A stretch of DNA of 64,000 nt from Rhizophagus clarus (Eukaryota; Glomeromycota; Glomeromycetes; Glomerales; Glomeraceae), in assembly GCA_015698045.1 (NCBI GenBank), contig BLAL01000058.1, positions 250,501-314,500 of the forward strand, read 5' to 3'. Positions 49,526 to 60,302 of the stretch are shown piece after piece. A model generated the notes under the pieces. It had not been told where the DNA came from. It saw only the letters and a list, made by a program, of their open reading frames with translations, and did no database searches. How positions within the stretch are numbered: position 1 is the first letter of the stretch; each line of letters starts with the position of its first letter. A program made the position numbers and the translations under genes.

Positions 49526-51263
49526 TTACCGACCACAAGCCCACACAAAACCACGGCACCCACCTTTACATCCAAGAAATGTTAGACCAGCCTTTTCATT
49601 TCTTACCAAAAAACGTTACAAAAAAACACGGACCCATCCTAAAAACAAAGTAAAAAGTGTGGTAACTTCAGTCACCCATATTACTCATATCACTTAAACA
49701 TCATATTACTAAGATAAATAAGAGAAATTTTCCAAATAAACTTAAAATAACCCATAAATATAACGAACAAATCAATCCCACAATAAAGTCCGCAATAAAA
49801 AACCCCTTGAAAAAATGCTACAAAATTTGAACGACAAACCCATAAATCGAACTCATAAAAATAAATAAAAAAAATCGAGATGAAGCCCATAAACCTAAAC
49901 CACAAAACCCAAATCACAACCCATAAAAACCACAAGACCCGAAAAATAACCCAAAACCTGGAAAAACACAAAACCTCACTCACAAACCCACAAGCTCATA
50001 CCACAAACTCGAAAAAACTCATAAACACAAACGCATAAAATCCAAATGACAACCCATAAACACAAACCACAAAATCACAATCGCAATCCCACAAATAAAA
50101 CCAAAAAATCTGAATCACAAACACATAAATAAAACCCACAAACCCAAATAACAAACCAATCCATAAAACCCACGAGTCCCGAAAAGTAACTCATAAACAC
50201 GAAAACACAAAACCTCACTCACAAACCCACAAACTCACAACCCATAAAACCCACAAATCCGGATCATAACCACCCACAAGACGTGAAAAATAACCCATAA
50301 ACACAAAAAACACAAAGTCTCACTCACAAACCCAAAAACCAAACCTAAACCCATAAATACTAAAGTATAAGATCAAATAACAACTCATAAACACGAACCG
50401 CAAAATCTCATTCGCAATCCCATAAACCCAAACCCAAAAATCCAAATCACAACACGAACCCATAAAACCCACAAACCCAGATCACAAATCAACCCATAAA
50501 TCCCATAAATCCCGAAAAGTAACTCCATGAACACGAAAACTCTCAAACTCACAAACCAAACCACAAAATCTGAACAAACCCATAAATAATACTAACGCAT
50601 AAAACCCAAATAACAACCCATAAATACGAACCACAAAATCTCACTCGCAATCCCACAAACCAAACCCAAAAATTCCAATCACAAACCCATAAATAAATAC
50701 CCATAAAACCGAATCAAAAACTCAAAAACACGAACCCACAAAACTTGGTTCACAAACATATAAATCCTATAAACCCGATCACAAACACATAAACACGAAC
50801 CCATAAAATGAGAATCACAAACCCATAAAAACCCACGAAATCCGAATCACAAATCCATACACAAACTAAAACTCGCAAAATCCAATTATAAACCATAAAA
50901 TCCATAAACCCATAAATACGAACCACGAACCCACTACCCACAAAGGCCGAATCACAGACCCATAAACATGAACCACAAATTCAACCCACAAACCCATAAA
51001 TACATACCATAAAACTCGACTCGCAACCCACAACTGTAAGCCTACAGCCTCAAATACACAAACCCATAACAAACCTGACGCATAAACACAAACCCACGAA
51101 ACCCGACTCACAATAAAAATCAAACTTAGAACTTGGTACATAAATTCATAAACTTATAAATAATACATAACAGATAAACAAAACCCATAACCTGTAAACA
51201 CAAACTCGCAAAATCTGTTATTGCGACCATAAACCATAAACCCGTAAACACAAACCAACATAT
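49526..51263. repeat. 1.7-kb A/C-rich, almost G-free minisatellite
   Basis: The plus strand is built from shuffled 10-12-bp words such as AACCCATAAA, CACAAACCCA, AACACGAACC and AATCACAA, with higher-order patterns of about 100 bp (for example CTCACTCACAAACCCACAAA). G is nearly absent on this strand and T occurs mostly in 'cataaa', so the minus strand is a long G/T-rich array that encodes Trp/Gly/Phe-rich frames as a by-product. It resembles but is not a telomeric CCCTAA array. Confidence 0.9.
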
Positions 51264-52060
51264 TTCTTTTTTTTATATGCTTTTGACACGACAATTATCA
51301 TAGAATTTATATAACTTACCATTAAAAAAAATTTCTTTAAAGGCTTCCTTTCCTATTTTTTTATTTATATTAAGTATAGACAAAAGTTAAGTGCTTGTGA
51401 AATATAATGTTTAAGTCGCGTCAAAAATATAAGACTGCAAAATACCCATTTCCAAAAGAAATTTGGTTAAATAAGAACTATTTCTTGCGAGAGACCTTCT
51501 GCAGGAGACCTTCAGAGACTTCAAAAATATTTTTTGATAAGAGACAATCGAGTCAGATAAGACGCGTATTTATATATCCTTATATCCGATAATTATGTGA
51601 ATTTTCACATGAGTGTTTACAAGGCTTACAAATAATAATATTATTTAATTCTAACTGTGCATGCCCTGTGTAATACAATAAGTATAATTTGTTTGTTGCG
51701 TATCTAAAAAGTGTAATTTCGGAATTTAAAAAAATACTAGGTCTTGGGAAAATTTTTTATTTAACTAAAAATGGAATCATAAGATTTATATCAGCGACAA
51801 TATTGGCGAATTTTTGGATAATGACATAACAAACATAATTAACCGACTATAGCTGGCCCTAACAGTAAAGAAATATCTTTTTTTTGCGTAACTGGTAAAA
51901 TATAATATTAACGCACATTTTTATGTGTACTAATACTACTTAGATATAGTTTACTTAAATTATTTTCTATGATTTAGCGATGACGTAACAGTCAAACTGC
52001 GGTTTTTACAGCTTAAACGAAATTTAAACTTACTCATGTCCAATATATATTTATTAATGA
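51264..52060. other. Intergenic DNA with one 61-codon frame
   Basis: A plus-strand frame at 51407-51592 (MFKSRQKYKTAKYPFPKEIW) is basic and has somewhat protein-like composition, but it lacks splice context or a domain, so I do not call it a gene. Confidence 0.35.
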
Positions 52061-52061
52061 T

Positions 52062-52500
52062 TTACACAGTTTTAATATAAACACATTTCCATAATTCATC
52101 CTGATAACTTTTAATTACATCATTACTTTTATATTTTTCAATTAAACCAGGATAATTCAATAAAAAATTATTCTTTTCACCAGTTTCTTCCAATTTAAAA
52201 AACAATCTAAAGAATTATAATTAAATTTCCAATTAAGATAAAAACCTAACTTGTATAAATTTCAAGAGTTTTTTCAATTTAATAATTTATTACCATTAAC
52301 TATCTTAATAACTTCAACTTCATAAACAAATTCAAAAATGATACCTTGTAAATGTTATATAAAGATATCTGATTTATCCGGATATTCCGTACTTGATGAT
52401 CTCCAAAGTTCTAAATTAGTTTTTCACTTGAGGAGTAGATCTGTTCTTGCTCATCCTTTCTAGTAATTGTACTATCTAATCATCCTTCTTCTTAAGTCAG
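52062..52500 (-). pseudogene. Decayed coding region of unknown family
   Basis: Minus-strand pieces in order: DD-IVQLLERMSKNRSTPQV, ELWRSSSTEYPDKSDIF, a stop, HLQGIIFEFVYEVEVIK, then after a shift FKLEETGEKNNFLLNYPGLI and KYKSNDVIKSYQDELWKC to TAA at 52062. The pieces are protein-like and co-linear but separated by several stops and shifts; one gap could be an intron near 52215-52260. Confidence 0.4.
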
Positions 52501-52874
52501 AATATACGTACAGTAGATAGTAAATGATCAACATTAATTTTGTAATCGGAGTAATTGTATAAAGTTTAAGACAACAAGGAGATCTTACAATAAACTTCTC
52601 ATTTATTCTCTCATTAGGTAAATTTTTACTTAATGCCAATTTTTGTAGGTTAAAAGAATTTCAGGTTTTTTTATTTTTATATTTATATATATATATATAT
52701 TTTTTTTTTTAAGGAAACCGTAACTTTTTTTAATGAGTTACAGATTCTTGAATAGATCAGATAGTAAGTTTCGAATGTTTGTTTCAAAACTAATTTTTTC
52801 ATTTAAGCTATGCTTATTAACATATCATTTTCTCTATTTTCCGTAAGTTTTTAGTGGTTTTTGAATTCTTGTTT

Positions 52875-53284
52875 AGGGTTGGTTCGGTCCTGGCAAAGAC
52901 CGGTCCTATGTCAGTCTCAGGACCGGTCTTCACGGTCTTCGGCCCATGATTTGAGGACCGGTCCAGACTGAGGACCGATTATATAAAATTTTCATCCAAT
53001 AAATGATAACAAATTACAAGTTTTTATATTGAAATATTGGAATTTTCAGATTTTGGTATTTTTAATATCAATATCACATTGACTCCTTGATGATGCTTAA
53101 AAAAAGTCTCTTTTTCACATATGTAACTATTTGTGCATCAATTTCATTGACTTTTAAACTATGAAACAAAGCAATAAATAATAAATTAATGTTGAACTTA
53201 GTGCGAAATTGCTTTGCGGATTAATCAATGACATATTGTAAATAAAAAATTAAAAAGCTTTGAGGACCGGACTAACCCAACCCT
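52875..53284. mobile_element. MITE with AGGGTTGG inverted ends and internal GGACCGGTC palindromes
   Basis: The left end AGGGTTGGTTCGGTCCT and the right end AGGACCGGACTAACCCAACCCT are imperfect reverse complements with a 5-bp length difference. The first 120 bp repeat the palindrome (A)GGACCGGTC(C) five times. Ends of this style suggest a hAT derivative, but no 8-bp target duplication is visible. Confidence 0.6.
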
Positions 53285-53289
53285 AGCTT

Positions 53290-54260
53290 TTAATAAATTA
53301 AAAGAATGAAATGTGATGGATTGGGAGTATTTTTATTAATATAAAAAACTTCGAAACAAAGCTAGAAGTAAACCAAAAAAGGATTGGAATTCAGATAGGT
53401 ATTGCGAATTCCTTATGGTTTTTTAACTATACTTTGCAGGACAAAAAAGGATAATAAAAAAGAAAGTCATCGAAACTTTATATTTTTTTTTCTTTTTTTT
53501 ACTGTTGTACTGTGCATACCGGTAACAAAACGTTATAGTACTGCATTTTCATATATCAACCATACTTGGGGATTTCAATATTTACTGATTTAACGTTGTA
53601 ACATTAGGATTCCAGAAAATATTATAATTAATTTAATAGAAAAGTGTAGGGCAATAAATATTTTTGATAGAATAGTTATAGTGGAGGTATACGTATAAAA
53701 TGTATTTTATTAATGTATCCCTCCGCAAAAGAAGTAGAACTAAGCTGAAGGTAAAAACCCTCCGAAATGAGGTTAAATTATTAAAAGGTAATTGCTCATT
53801 AGAAATGGCACGGTAAAGCCGCAGTTGGCACAGAAATGTTTATAAAAGGGGCCTGAAAATGAATTATGGAAAGAAAATTGAAAAACGCATTTTAAGTAAA
53901 TACTAAAATCTGATTCGCTAATATCATTTACTTTAGACTCGAATCTGTAAAAATCAGTGATAAAAACTAATAATTGAAGACTACTAGAATGGGGGGTTAA
54001 AATTACAATTTTGGGGACTAATTAATTATTTTTAAGAATTTTATTTTGTTTTAGGAATTTTATTAATAAAGAATTATTTTTAAACCACAATTGAACCTAG
54101 TAAAGTTATTCTTCGTAGAAAGATGCTTTACAACGTTATTATGCACAGCTTTTATTTGCCGAAACTTCCGTCCAAATATAACAAAAAATTTCTAATTGAT
54201 ATTCATCAATGCATATGATTTTCGACTGCATTTTGCTTAGACAAATTAATATAGAACATT
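53290..54260. other. Intergenic DNA
   Basis: No supportable gene. Confidence 0.45.
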
Positions 54261-54265
54261 TACTA

Positions 54266-54914
54266 CCCTATAAAAAATAAATGTCCGGAAAATGTTATCA
54301 AAAATGTCTGGAAAATGTCCAGAATAAATCTGATGTGTCCGGAAAATGTCCACTTTTTTGGTACATGTCTGACACACTTCTGATACTTAAAATTTTGACA
54401 TGTCCTAACTTTGTCCAGAATTCGTCCAGTATTTGTTTGGTATAAAATTTTGGACAAATTCTGGATAGTTAAACCTGGACAAATTCTGGACATAGTAAAA
54501 AAACCAGATAGACAAATTCCGGACATAAAAAAGTTCAGGACAAATTCTGGATACTATTTCCAAAAAAGGATAAATTAATTTTGTAAAAAAATGCAAAAAG
54601 CACAAAACTGACATTCAAAACCTTTTCTGTCGTACTAATTAAAATTGCAGAGCAGGCAAAAATACTATATATCTATGATATAAAAATTTTGGGTTAAGGA
54701 ATAATGATAATCATCTATCCATTGATCATCTTTTGTGGCAAATTTTACGAAAATACATTTCCGGACAATTTCTGGACAATTTCCTAATATCCCGAAAATG
54801 CAGTGTTTTCGGAATAGTTTCCGGATACACAGTGTCCAGAATTTCTGGACAATATTTTAGATAATTTTTCTGGACATTTTCCGGACATTATCCAGACACT
54901 TATTTTTTATAGGG
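54266..54914. mobile_element. 649-bp inverted-repeat element built from TGTCCGGAAAAT words
   Basis: The ends CCCTATAAAAAATAA and TTATTTTTTATAGGG are perfect reverse complements. The next ~60 bp on each side are dominated by TGTCCGGAAAAT/ATTTTCCGGACA. Internal words such as 'gacaaattctgga' repeat about every 30 bp. CTA flanks both ends (54263-54265 and 54915-54917), a possible 3-bp target duplication. No transposase. The minus-strand frames inside are by-products of the repeats. The same family gave the foldback at 46252. Confidence 0.85.
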
Positions 54915-55080
54915 CTATAGTTTTACACTTATAAGTAATTGTTGTTTACTACATATAGCATAGTAAATAACTTTTTTATCATCCTGGATATACTAATTGA
55001 TCCGCCAGTTTATAACTGGTGGAAAAAATCCTAAATACCATTTAGTCGCCAGGTGATAATAACTTTTACAAACTATTAAA

Positions 55081-55205
55081 ATATCATCGATACCTGTTAC
55101 TAGTGCGTCAACAATTTCAAGTGTAAGCATATACTATATTGTTAAAGAAACAAAAATGATAAATGTGTAAGTCAGTTTTCTGAATGGGTTAATAATAAAT
55201 TTCAT
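55081..55205 (-). pseudogene. Carboxypeptidase exon-1 relic
   Basis: ATG at 55205 starts MKFIINPFRKLTYTFIIFVS, closely matching the pseudogene at 48239 (MNFIIKSFRKLFCSF). It continues LTI, a TAG at 55134, YMLTLEIVDALVTG. The pseudogene copy has Trp at the position of the TAG, so TGG to TAG is the simplest change. No later exons follow; the rest of the gene is gone. Confidence 0.75.
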
Positions 55206-55209
55206 ATTT

Positions 55210-57280
55210 TATCCTGTGAGTATCGTTCACTTTGTTAAAAAAAGTATAAAAATATAACTTTTTTATTGCATAATTTCGCCAGAAAGTAAATATCATTATG
55301 TATTACAATTATATTTGCTTATGTAGGCTTGATTCCGTTCGACTCTTGTCCAGTAGTAACTTTAAAAAAGAAAAAAGTAAAAAAATTTATTTTTCTACCA
55401 ACTTGATTATTTTGTTTTTTTTTGAAAAGAAATTTTTATTTCTTAACATTTTTAAAAAATGAAAAAAAAAAATCTATTATTGAACGCTGTAAACAATGAA
55501 AAAAAAAAATGATTGATAAAATTTATCAATCTCCAAAAATTCGGTTAGAACAAAAAATACTAAATTACTAGTAGGTTAGAATTGTTTTCAAATATAAAAG
55601 GTAATATCAAATAGCATACTTACCAATTTTGATAAGCGAGTCAACGTAAAAAAAGGAATGTGTTATTTTTAGATTAACAATATCACGTGCATTTTTATTA
55701 TGATCCAAATACAAAAATACTCATGCTACAGTATATAAAGATTAAAATTTAAAAAAATCCTTGTAAAAAACTTTATTAAAAATTAAAAAAAATTGGTGAA
55801 TAATATAATAATAAAATTTTGTATTAAGAACTTTTACAGTCTTGAAATTAATAGAAGAAAAAAGTAATTATTTATAAGATTTTTTTTATTAAACTTTCAA
55901 TAATAAAAAAAATTTATTATATTATAATATCCTCTTCAGATAACTTTTTTATTACAAAAGTTCAAAGCATCTTAATATTCCTCACAATTATATTTTGAGA
56001 ATATGATCAATTTGAGGTATAATTCTGACTATCAAAGTAGGTTTTTTACTGTCTGTTCTTATTGTTTTTTTATTTGAACAACGCTAACGCTAGTTTTTTT
56101 TTTATAATATTTTTTAACATTCAATTATTTTCAATCAGTTCAGTTCGGTATTGGTCATATACTAACTTATTGAAATATCTAAAAAAAATTTTGTTAGCCA
56201 ACTCTTCAAAATTTTACTTTAACAATAATAAAAAATTTAAAAAATTTGAGCTATTCCGAAGTGTCCAGGAGGTTCCTACGAAACAAAACCAAAGAAAGGA
56301 GGTTATTAACGTTCATATAGCAGTAAAGAAGCACTTCCCACATTTATTTACATTCCAAATGCCGTTCTGAGGGTTTCTTCAAGGGATGATGAATTTCAAC
56401 AAAATTGTAAGTTAGAGGGGAATGTTGTGTTTTTCTATTGTAGAAACATTATTAATGTTCCTTTTTTCTTTAGGGAATAATCAGATTTTGATAAATTAGT
56501 TAAATGAGGGCGTGGGTCATCTGATACTAAATCAGCTGTGTGGCGCAGTTCCGATTAAGATCAAATCGTTCCTAAATAAAAAGAATAAATTAATATTGAA
56601 AAGAAAGAACAATCCCTTTAAAATTTCTATTATAAATTTACCTTTTCAACCTGAAAATAATAAATCTGTCCTAAAAATGAGAAGAATACCATAAAGTTAG
56701 TTGAATACCATAAATATAAAAAAAAGAAAAATTCGTAATATCTAACGAAAAAAAAAATTAATAAATTATTTAAAAAATAAATATTAAATAAAATTTAATT
56801 AACACCTCATTATTCTATAATCTAATATATTACAATGCAATAAATTACATATAAAGCTATTAATTAGGGTTTTTTTTGAATATTTTATTGTTTTTTTCTC
56901 TCAAATTATTGAAAAAACTTTTAAAGAATAAAAAGGAAGAGCCACTGTTTGTATTTAAGTTAAATAACTACCATATACACTTTCAAAAATTCTCAACGTA
57001 CCTAACTTAAAAACTGATGGGGAGTCTGATGGGAACTGATGTGAAGTTTACAAAAGAAAAAAAAAGAAGCAAATTCTCTGATATCTGCGCCATTTGATCA
57101 TGTAACGCAAATTGATTTTTGTGTAAAACATGATTTTATTGTCAGAATTTTATAAAAAACCTTAATTTAGACAGATTTGTTAATTCCGCAAATCGGCGCA
57201 TATGTTGTAAAAATAATAAATAATTAATCAAATCTAAACTCCATTACCAATATAACCTAAATGATTCTGGCAATTCATTT
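55210..57280. other. AT-rich intergenic DNA
   Basis: Two plus-strand frames (56062-56370 and 56512-56694) are Phe/Lys/Asn-rich with no motif. Their second halves look slightly protein-like but cannot be assigned. Confidence 0.4.
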
Positions 57281-57404
57281 TTATTTATCTATATCTTTTA
57301 TAAAAATTATCTCATCAATATTATTTTCCTGTGAATCTTTCAAGTCTTTACCGTAAAAGCCATCCTTAAATGCAATATCCAAAAGTAGATTAATCCGATA
57401 GGGT

Positions 57405-57780
57405 TTGGGCTTTTTAGCGAGAATTTTACGAGAAATATTGGATGATACATTCTTACAAAAAATCATAATTTTCGAGAATGAACTAATAAAGGGAACAATA
57501 TTTAGAATACGGAACAAAAGATGCAAGTATGTTAACGAAATAGAAAGAGCAAATGACATCACAAGAATGGATAAAAGAAAAAGAAAGATGAGTACACAAT
57601 CAGATGGAGGGACGTCAGATTCAAATAAAAATTTAAAAACAAAAAAAAAGATGAAAACATAATAAAAAAAGCAGAAAAAGATATATCAAAAACAATTAAT
57701 TTAGTAACAAAAGACAAATTTATAGACAGGATTACTACGGAAAATCGATTAAAGTTCTTGGAGCAATATAATGAAACTTA
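57405..57780 (+). pseudogene. Possible LINE ORF2 C-terminal remnant
   Basis: A Lys/Arg-rich plus-strand frame (ILREILDDTFLQKIIIFENE, then KRCKYVNEIERANDITRM) runs to TAA at 57660. It is followed by further A-rich protein-like sequence in another frame to about 57780. The style recalls the basic tail after the reverse transcriptase domain of LINE ORF2 proteins. No RT motif is present, so this is weak. Confidence 0.25.
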
Positions 57781-57799
57781 AATATTGAATATAATATTA

Positions 57800-58855
57800 A
57801 TTAGTTATGTTGACAATGTAGTTATTAAATAATAGAACCTTTATTAGAATAGATACAATTTAGTTATATAGATTAATATTTATATTATTTTATAGGTGTT
57901 TATAATAATTATATATCAATGTAATTGAATAAATTAATAAATAAACGCGTTACTAAATTAAAAAAAAAGCTAGTATGAAACTTGTCACAATGTGTCACTT
58001 CTTGACTAGTTTTAATAACAAATTTATTAATGGCGTAAGGACAGAAATAGGTTTTTTATTACATATATGCTGTTACATGTTAGAATTGTTCTTAATATTT
58101 ACGGTTATCATAATATATATACCATATGACAACCAGATACTACTAGTAGTGTTCATTATTTTATTATAATACATATGAAAGCACCTATTCAAGTTTCTGC
58201 CATTTATTTGATAATGTTAACAATTAACTTGTAATTCAAAATCAAAAGGTGTTGATTCTAGTAACATAATTATTCAACTTGAATCACGGCGATATATGAA
58301 AAATTAGTGAAACATAACTTATCAAAATTGGAAAAATTTTTTTAAAAATAAAAAATAAAAAATTTTAGCCATCACTTTATAGAAATGAGTAGAAATTGGC
58401 AAGAGTTGAGATAAAGTAATCTTTACAAATAGTTGTAATTAAGTTTATATTTACAAATTAATATATAGGTATACTACCAATTTAAAGAGATAAAAAATGA
58501 ATGACATAACATGAAAAATTAAACCAAATATATTTTAATGCATTTTAATAATTAGCTTCAGTTTGTAATTAATTCACGGTAAAAGAATAATAAAAAACAT
58601 TTTCATTAAGCCAATCTTCATTAGTTAGTGTGATACTTCTATCATTTGTTACAAATTTTATTTTATTTTAAATTAATTAATATATAATAGGTGATAGGTC
58701 CAATGGAATGATATGAGACCAACAATTCAAAAAAAATTTCTGACCTAACTATTTTTATTGAGAAAATTAAAATAAACTAATTATTTGGAAACGATTGTAA
58801 ATCTATACTAAAAAGCTCAAAGATCTCTATTTCCAAAAAAAGCATATTACCAAAA
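57800..58855. other. AT-rich intergenic DNA
   Basis: No gene seen. Confidence 0.45.
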
Positions 58856-58864
58856 ACACCAAAA

Positions 58865-59100
58865 CACCTGCCGCGATCAGGCGCTACCTGCCGCAATACC
58901 TGCCGTACCTGCCGCCGTACCTGTCGTACCTGCTGCTGCACCTGCCGTACCTGCCGCAACACCTGCTGTACCTGCCGCTGTACCTGTCGCAACACCTGTT
59001 GTGCCTGCTGCTAAAAACAGGCGCTACCCGCCGTGACAACTGCCGTACCTGCCGCAACACCTGCCGGGACACCTGCCGTGCCTGCTGTACCTGCCGTAAA
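58865..59100. repeat. GC-rich CCTGCCG minisatellite
   Basis: About twenty copies of ACCTGCCGT / ACCTGCCGCAAC and variants with TG for CG form an island of about 60% G+C in surrounding sequence of about 20%. The word CAGGCGCTAC occurs at 58878 and 59013, indicating a ~135-bp higher-order unit. Because the basic word length keeps frame in places, both strands carry frames: Arg-Gln-Val repeats on the minus strand and Cys-Arg-Asn-Thr repeats on the plus strand. I consider both by-products. Confidence 0.9.
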
Positions 59101-59179
59101 ATACGGCACACTTTTGTCTTAGACGGCTCGTCATATTTTTGCGTATTGAGATATTGCCCACAGGTGGATTTCAATTTGC

Positions 59180-59740
59180 CTGCGTAATCTCTTATATCAG
59201 GATTTAAGTATTTTTTTTTTTAACATTAAAAATGACAAACCGCTTCAAAAATTTCAACGAAGAAATATCACGGAATTTGATAAATTGTTTTTATCAATTA
59301 TTTCACTATTTTCATATTTTTTTTTTTTTTAAGTGGATGCTTGTGGCGCAATTAGTGTTACACTGTTCTCAATTCTTTTTTTAAAGTTTTATTACTAAAT
59401 ACCAATTGTTCTTTTTACGTCAAAAACTTTACATATTGAATTTATCTACTGTTTGACATAATTAATTGTTCAACAATTTATAATAAAATAATATCTATAA
59501 AAAAAATTATGTCAATAACTTTTGGAAGAATAAAAATGCAATTTCATTCTTTTTTAATTGCAAATACATAAGAGAATATTAATCGAAGTTCATTAATGTT
59601 ATAAGATAGAATTTTGGGACGTTTTCATTCTTTATATAATCCGGGAACTTTTTTCAATTGCATTTCCTGCTGTTAATAAGATATACAGAAAATTATTATA
59701 ATTATGTATAACATTAAATTATAACAACAAAAATATAAAA
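59180..59740. other. AT-rich intergenic DNA with poly-T tracts
   Basis: No gene seen. Confidence 0.45.
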
Positions 59741-59746
59741 ACATTA

Positions 59747-59935
59747 GTTATCTAATATCCTCCTGGAAAATAAAATCATTCTATTTTAATTATTTGTTTT
59801 CAAAACAAAAATAAAATATTTTTATGTCAATGAAAAATGAAAAAAGGCTATGCTCCTGAATTTACGACTTACACAGAATCCGAATTCCGAATGGCAAAAA
59901 TAAATATAATAAATAAAAAAAAAGCCATTTGATTA
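59747..59935. repeat. Diverged copy of the block at 62605-62825 upstream of the carboxypeptidase gene
   Basis: Shared markers in the same order and orientation: CTCCTG, TTTTAATTATTTGTTT, ATTTTTATGTCAATG, then TCCTGA, then CCGAAYTCCGAATRGC followed by AAATAATAAATAAA. The spacing between the two blocks is about 2.87 kb, roughly one carboxypeptidase gene plus its flank. This suggests an old tandem duplication whose second gene copy has been lost next to this block. Confidence 0.65.
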
Positions 59936-60302
59936 AAAGAGAAAGTTGTGATATATATGTGTGGATTGTTTCTATTTAAGGATATGATTACATGACTTGT
60001 AAACCAATTATGGTTTTTATGACACATCTGTCGGCAAAATACGGATCTTCTGCACTCCTGAAATTGATTTTCACAAAAAAACATCGATTGTTTATTGTAG
60101 ATGGAAAATTTTTTTTTTTTTTTTTTTTTTTTTACTCAATGTTTAACGCATATTTATGTCTAATTAGTATGAAATAGGCTAAAAATTTATTTATTGATAA
60201 CCAAAGCAACCTGCAACATAAATAATAATAACATAAATAACGCAAAAAAAAATAAGAAAAATATAATTCGATGTTACAACACTAAATTGTAAATGCAATG
60301 TA

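Noticed and set aside
49526-51263. Telomeric repeat array, and Trp/Gly/Phe-rich minus-strand genes within it
   Set aside because: The words are shuffled AACCCATAAA-type and not exact CCCTAA units, and the minus-strand frames only reflect the repeat's strand bias.
54263-54614. Two minus-strand frames of 69-87 codons
   Set aside because: They sit entirely within the CCGGACA repeat element and translate its subrepeats.
58777-59187. Arg-Gln-Val-repeat (minus) and Cys-Arg-rich (plus) proteins
   Set aside because: Both arise from the same CCTGCCG minisatellite, with overlapping frames on both strands and no splice or start context.
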